6,462 nt of DNA from an uncultured Bacillota bacterium (GCA_937907585.1 CALCVH010000165.1:1-6462); one strand, 5' to 3'. Shown: positions 1 through 5,941, counted from the stretch's first letter. Notes: generated from the letters alone by a model not told the origin. Program-made: numbers and translations.

Positions 1-377
1 ACTGGACACCATACTATGTAGAAATGATTTCTGCAGTAAGAGATGGTAAGAAAGTAGAAAAAACTGATTTCGTTGGTACTTTAGCTTCTGAATCTGTTAA
101 ATTAGATGCTGTTGGATCATGCGCTGCTGAAGGCACTCAAGCTGCTATTGATGCTGCTATAGCTAAACTCAAAAATGGTACTTTACATGTATTCGATACT
201 AATACATTCACTGTTGGTGGTCAAAAATTAACTACTTATCTAGCTGATGTTGATGATGATGGCACATTCACTGGTGAAACAGAAGTTATCAAAGATGGTT
301 ATTTCCATGAATCAGAATATCGTTCAGCTCCATACTTTGATTTACGTATCGATGGTATTAGAGAAATTAACGAATAA
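1..377 (+). CDS. BMP family ABC transporter substrate-binding lipoprotein, C-terminal part
   Basis: This is the 3' end of a gene that starts before the window. The reading frame is open from base 3 and gives 124 residues ending in TAA at 375-377. The ATG at 24 is internal, because the frame continues upstream as WTPYYVEM. The C-terminal pattern (WTPYY near the start, then VGGQ, and ESEYRSAPYFDLRIDGI near the end) fits the basic membrane protein family (Med/BMP/PnrA). These are extracellular lipoproteins that bind purine nucleosides for an ABC importer. The signal peptide, lipobox and most of the ligand pocket lie outside the window, so the ligand cannot be read here. It precedes the ATPase and two permeases of the same importer class, in the order of B. 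subtilis nupNOPQ. Codons are rich in GCT, ACT and GGT, which would suit a highly expressed binding protein. The family call is firm; nucleoside specificity is inferred from family and context. Confidence 0.88.
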   Translation, partial: WTPYYVEMISAVRDGKKVEKTDFVGTLASESVKLDAVGSCAAEGTQAAIDAAIAKLKNGTLHVFDTNTFTVGGQKLTTYLADVDDDGTFTGETEVIKDGYFHESEYRSAPYFDLRIDGIREINE

Positions 378-404
378 TATTTAATTATTTATTATCATTA
401 ACTT

Positions 405-435
405 AATATAGGGCGAGATATCTCGCCCTTATATT
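405..435 (+). terminator. GC-rich hairpin between binding protein and ATPase (leaky terminator or processing site)
   Basis: Bases 411-428 form a perfect 18-bp palindrome, GGGCGAGATATCTCGCCC. As RNA it would fold into a 7-bp GC-rich stem with an ATAT loop. The flanks AATAT (405-409) and ATATT (431-435) extend the stem past one bulged base. The downstream T tract is poor. The element lies 34 nt after the BMP stop and ends just before the Shine-Dalgarno site of the ATPase. I infer a partial terminator or an RNA-stabilising 3' structure that lets the binding protein be made in excess over the membrane components. Because the DNA is perfectly symmetric, an operator is an alternative. Confidence 0.6.
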
Positions 436-458
436 GATTTATATAAAGGAGTGCCTGT

Positions 459-2060
459 ATGGAAAACAACGTTGCTGTATTACTAAAAAATATATCTAAA
501 CATTTTAAAGGCGTATACGCCAATAAGAATGTTAATTTAGAATTACATAAAGGCGAAATATTATCTATATTAGGAGAAAATGGTAGTGGTAAAACTACTT
601 TAATGAATATTTTATCTGGTATATATCAACCTGAAGAAGGCGAGATTTATATCGCAGATAATAATAACGAATTAAAAAGAGCGATAATTAGTTCTCCTAG
701 TGATTCAATTGAATATGGAATAGGAATGGTTCATCAACATTTCATGTTAGTTGATGTTTTTACTGCTGCAGAAAATATTATTTTAGGTTTAAAAGAAAAG
801 AATAAAAAATCTAATTCATTTAAAGCTTTAGATGATATTGCATCTAGATATGGCTTTGATATCGATTTAAATAAGAAAGTACACAATATGTCTGTATCTG
901 AAAAACAGACTGTCGAAATTATTAAAGTGTTATATAGAAACGCATCTATTTTAATACTAGATGAACCTACTGCAGTATTAACTCCTCAAGAAGCTGATAA
1001 GTTATTTACTATCATCAAAAAGATGAAAGAAGATGGCAAGTCTATAATCCTGATAACTCATAAATTAAACGAAGTATTGAGCGTATCAGATAGAGTTGCG
1101 ATTTTACGTAAAGGTGAACACATTGCGACACTTGATACTAGTTCAACTAATGAAAGAGAACTAACTGAATACATGGTTGGAAAAAAGGTTGATTTGAAAC
1201 TAGAAAGATTAAAGATTCTCGCAAGTCCTCCTATTCTTGAAATTAGAGATTTAAATGTAAAGAAAGATGATGGGACTACCGCTATATCTAATCTTAATTT
1301 CTATTTAAGAGGTGGACAGATACTAGGCGTTGCGGGAATTGCGGGATGTGGTCAAAAAGAACTATGTGAAGCAATCGTTGGATTACGTCAATATAATGGA
1401 TTAATCACTCATAAGGGTGAAAACATTTATGGATTCACTCCTGAAAAAATTAAAGAATTAGGTATTAGAATGAGTTTTATACCTGAAGATAGATTAGGTT
1501 TAGGACTCGCACCTAACTTAAGTATCACTGATAATTTGTTACTTAAAACTTATCAAAATGATAAAGGTATATTTGTAAATAGAAATAGAGCGAGAGAAGA
1601 AGCTAAAGAATTAATTGAAAGATATGGAGTTGTAACTCCATCTACTGAAACACCTGTAAAGAATTTGAGTGGTGGTAATATCCAAAAGATTCTAGTAGGT
1701 AGAGAAATAGGTTCTAATCCTAATGTAATAATAACAGCTTATCCTGTAAGAGGATTAGATATTAACTCTTCATATATGATTTATGATATTTTAAATGAAG
1801 AAAAAGCCAAGAATACTGCGATACTTTTTATTGGTGAAGATCTAGATGTATTATTAACATTCTGCGATAAGATCATGGTTTTATCTGAAGGAAAATGTAT
1901 GGGTATTATCCATACTAAAGAAGCAACTAAAGAAGAGATAGGATTAATGATGACAGGAGCTAAAAATCTACTCAAACTTCACCCAGAAAAGAAACAAGGA
2001 ATCGCATCAGATAGCCTATTATCAGATGAAGAATGGAAGAATTTATCAAGGAAGAATTAA
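459..2060 (+). CDS. Nucleoside (BMP-type) ABC importer ATP-binding protein with two NBDs
   Basis: This 533-residue protein carries two fused ABC ATPase domains and would energise nucleoside uptake at the inner face of the membrane. NBD1 has Walker A GENGSGKT (39-46), a Q-loop at Q93 (VHQHFM), Walker B with LDEPTAVLTP (D168, E169) and the switch His201. Its signature is degenerate (SVSEKQ, 145-150). NBD2 (about 258-500) has a degenerate P-loop GIAGCGQKE (293-301) and a good signature LSGGN (403-407). Its Walker B-like segment ITAYPVRGLD (425-434) lacks the catalytic Glu. This pattern is typical of the YufO/NupO and RbsA-like class. The predicted dimer-like interface has one full ATP site (Walker A of NBD1 with LSGGN of NBD2) and one degenerate site. 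The start is set by AAAGGAG at 445-451, 7 nt before ATG. A tail of about 30 residues follows the usual end near MMTG (497-500). The closest characterised relative by type is B. subtilis NupO (guanosine). Confidence 0.93.
   Translation: MENNVAVLLKNISKHFKGVYANKNVNLELHKGEILSILGENGSGKTTLMNILSGIYQPEEGEIYIADNNNELKRAIISSPSDSIEYGIGMVHQHFMLVDVFTAAENIILGLKEKNKKSNSFKALDDIASRYGFDIDLNKKVHNMSVSEKQTVEIIKVLYRNASILILDEPTAVLTPQEADKLFTIIKKMKEDGKSIILITHKLNEVLSVSDRVAILRKGEHIATLDTSSTNERELTEYMVGKKVDLKLERLKILASPPILEIRDLNVKKDDGTTAISNLNFYLRGGQILGVAGIAGCGQKELCEAIVGLRQYNGLITHKGENIYGFTPEKIKELGIRMSFIPEDRLGLGLAPNLSITDNLLLKTYQNDKGIFVNRNRAREEAKELIERYGVVTPSTETPVKNLSGGNIQKILVGREIGSNPNVIITAYPVRGLDINSSYMIYDILNEEKAKNTAILFIGEDLDVLLTFCDKIMVLSEGKCMGIIHTKEATKEEIGLMMTGAKNLLKLHPEKKQGIASDSLLSDEEWKNLSRKN
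2048..2052 (+). promoter_or_regulatory. Ribosome binding site fixing the start of permease 1
   Basis: AAGGA lies 9 nt before the ATG at 2062, inside the last codons of the ATPase gene. It supports 2062 over the in-frame ATG at 2026, which sits inside the ATPase gene and lacks a comparable site. Confidence 0.7.
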
Positions 2061-2061
2061 A

Positions 2062-3264
2062 ATGACAAACAATAAGCATCACGAACCATTGTTTACAATA
2101 TTTAATAAAACTGAACGTTCGAAACCTAAATCGATCATTTTAAGAGTGTCTATGATTCTAATCACTTTCATTCTTTCAATGGTTATTGTTTCGATAGTTA
2201 TCAAAGAAAATATTTTTAGTATTTTAAAAACATTCTATCAAGGCGCTACTATTAGACCTTGGAAATTAGCTCTTGATTCATGCTTATTATTAGGATTTGG
2301 TGTAGCTGTTGTTCCTGCGTTTAAGATGAAGTATTGGAACATGGGATCTAACGGACAAGTCATGATGGGAACATTAGTTTCAATCATAATTATGTTCTAT
2401 TTAGGACCAGTCGCTCTTAAAAGTAAATTAAATAATACCTTAATACTAATTTTAATGTTTATATCGAGTGTTATCGCATCAGTAATATGGGCTGTAATTC
2501 CAGCGTTATTTAAGGTATTCTTTAAAACAAATGAAACATTATTTACTTTAATGATGAACTATATCGCAGGTGGGCTTGTTGCGTATACAAATTTCGTATT
2601 GGCGAAAGGTCAAAAAGAAGCACAAGATGTTACATTACTAAACGAAGGTGGATGGTTACCTTATCAAGTATCTAAGAACTTTAACAGTAACTACCTCATC
2701 GTTTGTATCGTGATTTTATTAATGACTATATTTATCTATATCTATATGTCTAAAACTAAACATGGATATGAGATTACAGTTGTTGGGGACTCTAAAGCTA
2801 CCGCAAGATATGTAGGAATGCATACTAAAACTATTATTATTAGAACCTTAATCTTAAATGGTGTTATGTGTGGAATTATCGGATTCTTATACGCTAGCGC
2901 AATCAACCATTCAATGAACTCTAATATGTGTGGTTCCTTAGGATTTACCGCAGTGCTAATAGCGTGGTTATCTAATTTCAACCCATTAGTGATGGCGCTA
3001 GTATCATTTGGCTTAGCCTTCTTAACAATAGGTACATCTAAAATATCGTCTGTATATAGAATAGGCAATAACGATATCGCAAACGTAATTATTGGACTTA
3101 TGTTCTTCTCAATCTTAATCTGTGAATTCTTTATTAGATTTAAAGTTAGAATTAACCTTAATAAATTTAAAAAGAAAAATAAAGATTTAGATAATAAAGA
3201 AGAAAATAATAATATAGAACCTGATAAAGTAGTAGAAAAAGTTGAAATGGAGGTAACAAAATAA
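2062..3264 (+). CDS. ABC transporter permease, BMP/nucleoside type (NupP/YufP-like)
   Basis: This 400-residue polytopic membrane protein is one of the two channel-forming subunits of the nucleoside importer. Hydrophobic segments lie near residues 26-47, 70-88, 97-116, 126-150, 161-181, 209-229, 257-280, 293-323 and 338-358. A conserved-looking motif WNMGSNGQVMMG (92-103) matches the N-[IM]-G-x-x-G-Q pattern of the BPD_transp_2 family. The cytoplasmic coupling loop, which would contact the ATPase, is about 232-254 (GYEITVVGDSKATARYVG). The gene starts one base after the ATPase stop, and its own stop overlaps the next start. The last 40 or so residues are very charged and rich in Lys, Asn and Glu, a hydrophilic tail that looks longer than usual for this family. 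The family call is secure; the substrate is inferred from the binding protein class. Confidence 0.9.
   Translation: MTNNKHHEPLFTIFNKTERSKPKSIILRVSMILITFILSMVIVSIVIKENIFSILKTFYQGATIRPWKLALDSCLLLGFGVAVVPAFKMKYWNMGSNGQVMMGTLVSIIIMFYLGPVALKSKLNNTLILILMFISSVIASVIWAVIPALFKVFFKTNETLFTLMMNYIAGGLVAYTNFVLAKGQKEAQDVTLLNEGGWLPYQVSKNFNSNYLIVCIVILLMTIFIYIYMSKTKHGYEITVVGDSKATARYVGMHTKTIIIRTLILNGVMCGIIGFLYASAINHSMNSNMCGSLGFTAVLIAWLSNFNPLVMALVSFGLAFLTIGTSKISSVYRIGNNDIANVIIGLMFFSILICEFFIRFKVRINLNKFKKKNKDLDNKEENNNIEPDKVVEKVEMEVTK
3249..3254 (+). promoter_or_regulatory. Strong Shine-Dalgarno site for permease 2
   Basis: GGAGGT lies 9 nt before the ATG at 3264, within the end of the permease 1 gene. The stop and start overlap as TAATG, so terminating ribosomes can re-initiate directly. 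This supports matched production of the two permeases. Confidence 0.75.
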
Positions 3265-4223
3265 TGTTTGTATCATTTATTGTCGCAGCCATTTCAATGG
3301 GCATAGTATATCTTTATGGATGTATTGGTGAAACCATAATAGAAAAAGGCGGAAACCTTAACTTAGGTATTCCAGGTATTATGTGTTTAGGCGCATATGG
3401 TGGAGCGTTAGGTGTAAATATATATTTTAGGATATTCTCAACCGCTAATCCTAGCACATTTGGATTATTATTATTCTCAATGTTATTTACATTCATATTC
3501 GCTGGTCTTGGAGGCTTGATCTACGCATTCCTAACAGTAAGCTTACAAGCTAATCAAAATGTAACAGGTCTTGCGCTAACTACATTTGGTGTAGGAGTTA
3601 TGAAGTTTATGGGTTCTAATATGAACCAAGATAATTTCACTCTCGCATCAAAATCAATAAAAATGTTATTTAAAAACTACGATAAACTTGGTGAATTTGG
3701 CAGAATTTTCTTATCTTATGGTTTCTTAGTTTATCTAGCGTTTATTCTAGCGATACTTGTTAGTGTATTCCTAAAACATACAAGAACTGGATTATTCTTA
3801 AGAGCTATAGGTGAATCACCAAAAACAGCGGATGTTCAAGGTATAAATGTTAAAAAATATAAATATCTCGCAATTCTAATTGGTAGCGGTATCGCTGGAT
3901 TAGGCGGATTATATTATGTATTTGATAGAAGTGGTGGTACAACTTTCGTAGAAGCCTCAATCGAAGCCTTTGGTTGGTTATCTGTTGCGCTTGTAATATT
4001 CTCAATGTGGAAACCACCAGTTGGAATATTTGGTTCGATCCTATTTGGAGGATTATATGTTCTTCCACAATATATAGGAGTATCAAATATTCAAATCAAG
4101 ATGTTCGATATATTACCTTATGTAGTTACAGTTTTAGTTTTGATTCTAACATCAATATTTGATGCGAAGAACTCACAACCACCATTATCACTTGGAGTAA
4201 ATTATTATAGAGAGGATAGATAA
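3264..4223 (+). CDS. ABC transporter permease, BMP/nucleoside type (NupQ/YufQ-like)
   Basis: This 319-residue membrane protein is the second permease of the importer and a paralogue of the preceding one. Hydrophobic stretches lie near residues 2-20, 34-55, 66-91, 100-117, 149-170, 200-219, 236-249, 253-270 and 283-299. The N-terminal motif EKGGNLNLGIPGIM (27-40) is the family hallmark. The ATPase-coupling loop is about 172-196 (HTRTGLFLRAIGES, then a Thr-Ala-Asp and GINV segment). GWLSVALVIFSMWKP (237-251) matches the conserved late segment of these permeases. Length is normal for this shorter partner. It overlaps the upstream gene by one base and is followed after one base by the GMP synthase gene. 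Two unlike permeases plus one double ATPase is the expected composition of the B. subtilis NupOPQ-type complex. Confidence 0.91.
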   Translation: MFVSFIVAAISMGIVYLYGCIGETIIEKGGNLNLGIPGIMCLGAYGGALGVNIYFRIFSTANPSTFGLLLFSMLFTFIFAGLGGLIYAFLTVSLQANQNVTGLALTTFGVGVMKFMGSNMNQDNFTLASKSIKMLFKNYDKLGEFGRIFLSYGFLVYLAFILAILVSVFLKHTRTGLFLRAIGESPKTADVQGINVKKYKYLAILIGSGIAGLGGLYYVFDRSGGTTFVEASIEAFGWLSVALVIFSMWKPPVGIFGSILFGGLYVLPQYIGVSNIQIKMFDILPYVVTVLVLILTSIFDAKNSQPPLSLGVNYYREDR

Positions 4224-4224
4224 A

Positions 4225-5202
4225 ATGAATGACATTAGACCAGAATCATTAGAAAGAATCACAAATCAAGCTTTAGCGAACAAGTTTATTGATGAACAAG
4301 TTAAAGCTTTAAAAGAACAAATTAAGGATGATAAAGTGTTATTAGCTTTATCAGGAGGAGTAGATTCTAGTGTTACCGCAGCTTTATTAATTAAAGCTAT
4401 TGGTAAAAATCTAGTATGTGTTCACGTTAACCATGGATTACTTAGAAAAAATGAAAGTGAACAAGTTATTAACACATTTAAAAATGAATTAGGCGCAACT
4501 TTAATTTATGTTGATGCGGTAGATAGATTTTTAGATAAATTAGCTAATGTATCAGATCCAGAACAAAAAAGAAAAGTTATAGGTAAAGAATTTATCGATG
4601 TATTCGCTGAAGAAGCAAGAAAATTATCTGGAATAAAATTCTTAGCTCAAGGAACTATTTATCCAGATATCTTAGAATCTAAAGGAATTAAGGCTCACCA
4701 TAATGTAGGTGGACTTCCTGAAGATTTAAATTTTGAATTAGTTGAACCTGTTAAATATCTATATAAAGATGAAGTTAGACAAGTAGGCTTAGCTTTAGGA
4801 TTAAAAGAGGAAATGGTATTTAGACAACCATTCCCAGGACCTGGACTAGGTGTTAGATGCCCAGGCGCTATTACAAGAGATAGACTTGAAATAGTTAGAG
4901 AAAGCGATGCGATATTAAGAGAAGAATTCGCTAAATGCGGTTTATCTAAAAAGGTATGGCAATATTTCACAATCGTTCCTGATTATAGGTCAACTGGTAT
5001 AAAAGACAACAAGAGAACTTATGATTATTTTGTAGTATTAAGAGCTGTAAACTCTGTTGATGCGACAAGCGCTACAGTAGAAGAAATACCATATGACATT
5101 CTATTTAAGATAAGGGATAGAATATTATCAGAAGTTCAAGGTGTAAATAGAGTTTTAGTTGATATTTCTCCAAAACCAATCGCAACTATCGAATGGGAAT
5201 AA
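4225..5202 (+). CDS. guaA: GMP synthase, ATP-pyrophosphatase and dimerisation domains only (no glutaminase domain)
   Basis: This 325-residue cytoplasmic enzyme adenylates XMP and aminates it to GMP in purine nucleotide synthesis. The N-type ATP-pyrophosphatase domain carries the P-loop SGGVDSS (43-49) and the segment NHGLLRKNE (69-77). Further hallmarks are EQKRKVIGKEF (113-123), QGTIYPD (142-148), HHNVGGLP (158-165) and FRQPFPGPGLG (199-209). The C-terminal dimerisation domain ends in SPKPIATIEWE, the standard GuaA terminus. Usual bacterial GuaA is about 510-525 residues with an N-terminal class I glutamine amidotransferase domain. That domain is absent here, and only one base separates this gene from the permease, so it has not been lost by frameshift nearby. 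The architecture resembles archaeal GuaAb and some short bacterial GuaA proteins. Nitrogen must come from free ammonia or a separate glutaminase subunit. AGAGGA (4211-4216) precedes the ATG by 8 nt. All 19 Arg codons are AGA or AGG. The domain call is very secure; the nitrogen source is inference. Confidence 0.94.
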   Translation: MNDIRPESLERITNQALANKFIDEQVKALKEQIKDDKVLLALSGGVDSSVTAALLIKAIGKNLVCVHVNHGLLRKNESEQVINTFKNELGATLIYVDAVDRFLDKLANVSDPEQKRKVIGKEFIDVFAEEARKLSGIKFLAQGTIYPDILESKGIKAHHNVGGLPEDLNFELVEPVKYLYKDEVRQVGLALGLKEEMVFRQPFPGPGLGVRCPGAITRDRLEIVRESDAILREEFAKCGLSKKVWQYFTIVPDYRSTGIKDNKRTYDYFVVLRAVNSVDATSATVEEIPYDILFKIRDRILSEVQGVNRVLVDISPKPIATIEWE

Positions 5203-5238
5203 TAATTGCTGCCAAGTATTTATTCATTATAAAATAAT

Positions 5239-5270
5239 ATATGTGCAAAATATGTGCGATGCACAATTTT
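5239..5270 (+). repeat. Direct repeat plus hairpin downstream of guaA (weak terminator or second operator)
   Basis: ATATGTGC occurs at 5239-5246 and again at 5250-5257, exactly 11 bp apart, about one helical turn. The second copy also pairs with GCACA at 5261-5265 around a GAT loop. The stem can be extended by AAAAT (5247-5251) with ATTTT (5266-5270), leaving one bulged A. No other hairpin follows guaA, so this may end the importer operon. The stem is short and AU-rich, and the following tract is poor. The phased half-sites, just upstream of the toxin-antitoxin promoter, could instead bind a protein. Confidence 0.4.
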
Positions 5271-5273
5271 GTA

Positions 5274-5288
5274 TTGATAAATTATCAA
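5274..5288. promoter_or_regulatory. Inverted-repeat operator overlapping the -35 of the toxin-antitoxin promoter
   Basis: TTGATAA (5274-5280), a central A, and TTATCAA (5282-5288) form a perfect 7-1-7 inverted repeat. It covers the whole -35 box and part of the spacer. DinJ/RelB-type antitoxins have ribbon-helix-helix DNA-binding domains and repress their own operons, often through such palindromes. Binding here would exclude RNA polymerase. That this antitoxin is the binder is inference. Confidence 0.6.
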
Positions 5289-5301
5289 ATAATGCTATAA
5301 T
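5274..5301 (+). promoter_or_regulatory. Extended -10 promoter of the toxin-antitoxin operon
   Basis: A sigma-A-like promoter can be read directly. The -35 is TTGATA (5274-5279), the spacer is 16 nt, and the -10 is a perfect TATAAT (5296-5301) preceded by TGC (extended -10). Transcription would begin near 5308, giving a leader of only about 15 nt that contains AGAGG (5311-5315), 7 nt before the antitoxin ATG. Confidence 0.75.
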
Positions 5302-5322
5302 GTAATAAAGAGAGGCGATTTT

Positions 5323-5589
5323 ATGAAGACTGTAAATATAACCATTAGAGTAGATGAAGATTTGAAAAAACAGGCTGAAGATTTATTTTCTGATTTAGGT
5401 ATGAATTTTACAACTGCTTTTAATATTTTTCTGAAACAGTCTGTTCGTGAACAACAAATTCCTTTTAAAATTACTAAAAAAATTCCTAATAATACTACTC
5501 TTAAAGTTATGGAATCATCTGAAAAAAATGAAGGTATCTATGGACCTTATGATGATGTCTCATCTTTGATTGAGGCGCTTAATGCTTAA
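5323..5589 (+). CDS. Type II toxin-antitoxin system antitoxin, RelB/DinJ family
   Basis: This 88-residue protein is predicted to neutralise the downstream YafQ-like toxin by binding it and to repress its own promoter as a complex. The N-terminal ribbon-helix-helix is clear. A beta strand VNITIRV (4-10) is followed by helix DEDLKKQAEDLFSDLG (11-26) and helix NFTTAFNIFLKQSV (28-41), ending in the family's IPF (46-48). The C-terminal 40 residues are polar, with an amphipathic end (DDVSSLIEALNA), as expected for the toxin-wrapping arm. Length matches DinJ (86 residues in E. coli). The start is supported by AGAGG at 5311-5315, 7 nt upstream. The stop lies 8 nt inside the toxin gene, so translation is coupled. 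A perfect inverted repeat over the -35 is the likely operator. Confidence 0.9.
   Translation: MKTVNITIRVDEDLKKQAEDLFSDLGMNFTTAFNIFLKQSVREQQIPFKITKKIPNNTTLKVMESSEKNEGIYGPYDDVSSLIEALNA
5572..5575 (+). promoter_or_regulatory. Ribosome binding site deciding the toxin start
   Basis: GAGG lies 6 nt before the ATG at 5582. This favours 5582 over the in-frame TTG at 5570, which would add only MRRL and would begin before this site. The site lies inside the antitoxin gene, so toxin translation depends on antitoxin translation. Confidence 0.65.
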
Positions 5590-5863
5590 GATAGAGTTTA
5601 CTAGCCAATTTAAAAAAGATTATAAATTAGCAATCAAAAGAGGGTGCAATATTAAAAATTTTGAAGTTGTTCTTTCTTATTTAATCAATGAACAAACATT
5701 ACCAGAAAAATATCGAGACCATGCACTCCATAATTCTCGTAATTATAAAGATATGCGTGAGTGCTATATCGAACCTGATTGGCTTTTAGTATATAAAATC
5801 TTGAATGATACACTAATTCTACGTTTGATCCGTACAGGTAGTCATAGTGATTTGTATGATTAA
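5582..5863 (+). CDS. Type II toxin-antitoxin system YafQ-family mRNA interferase toxin
   Basis: This 93-residue RelE-superfamily protein is predicted to cleave mRNA on the ribosome when freed from its antitoxin. It aligns over its full length with E. coli YafQ (92 residues). The shared pattern is KDYKLAIKRG (12-21), LPEKYRDHAL (40-49), the YKDMRE segment (55-60), IEPDWLLVYK (63-72) and RTGSHSDLY (84-92). Putative active-site residues by comparison with YafQ are His47, Asp66, Trp67 and His88, with Tyr92 in place of the usual Phe. Position 62 is Tyr (TAT), where YafQ has a catalytic His (RDAHVEPDW versus RECYIEPDW). This could weaken or alter activity. The gene overlaps the antitoxin by 8 nt. 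Five of its six Arg codons are CGN, unlike the guaA gene upstream, which suggests separate ancestry. A strong terminator follows. Family is secure; catalytic competence is open. Confidence 0.88.
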   Translation: MLKIEFTSQFKKDYKLAIKRGCNIKNFEVVLSYLINEQTLPEKYRDHALHNSRNYKDMRECYIEPDWLLVYKILNDTLILRLIRTGSHSDLYD

Positions 5864-5883
5864 TCACTTATAAACAATAAATA

Positions 5884-5922
5884 ATAAATCTAGGCACCAT
5901 TATTGCCTAGATTTATATTTTT
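5884..5922 (+). terminator. Intrinsic terminator of the toxin-antitoxin operon
   Basis: ATAAATCTAGGCA (5884-5896) pairs perfectly with TGCCTAGATTTAT (5904-5916), a 13-bp stem around a 7-nt loop. Five Ts follow at 5918-5922. It lies 20 nt after the toxin stop. It is the best terminator in the window and insulates the oxidoreductase gene downstream. Confidence 0.85.
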
Positions 5923-5941
5923 AATAAAACTATATTATAAT
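5912..5941 (+). promoter_or_regulatory. Candidate promoter for the SDR gene
   Basis: TATAAT at 5936-5941 is a perfect -10 box. TTTATA at 5912-5917, 18 nt upstream, is a poor -35 matching 4 of 6 bases and overlapping the terminator stem. The position fits a transcript start near 5948 ahead of the ribosome binding site AAAGG (5964-5968). In such AT-rich DNA a TATAAT can occur by chance, so this is tentative. Confidence 0.4.

Noticed and set aside
24..377. BMP fragment as a complete small protein starting at ATG 24
   Set aside because: The frame is open upstream to the window edge and encodes matching family sequence, so this is the tail of a larger gene.
1781..1975. Minus-strand open frames inside the ATPase, permease and guaA genes
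   Set aside because: They are antisense shadows of well-supported genes, with no ribosome binding site or recognisable domain.
2026..2061. Earlier ATG giving permease 1 twelve extra residues
   Set aside because: It lies inside the ATPase gene without a good ribosome binding site, while ATG 2062 has AAGGA 9 nt upstream and begins right after the ATPase stop.
4225..5202. guaA as a truncated pseudogene
   Set aside because: The frame starts cleanly with its own ribosome binding site, every core motif is intact through the C-terminus, and short GuaA proteins are known, so an intact single-domain enzyme is more likely.
5203..5322. Small RNA, tRNA or riboswitch between guaA and the antitoxin
   Set aside because: No cloverleaf or known aptamer pattern is visible; the region is explained by the repeat/hairpin and the promoter-operator.
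5570..5581. TTG start four codons before the toxin ATG
   Set aside because: GAGG at 5572-5575 is well spaced for ATG 5582 and would overlap the TTG start; YafQ homologues also begin near this Met.
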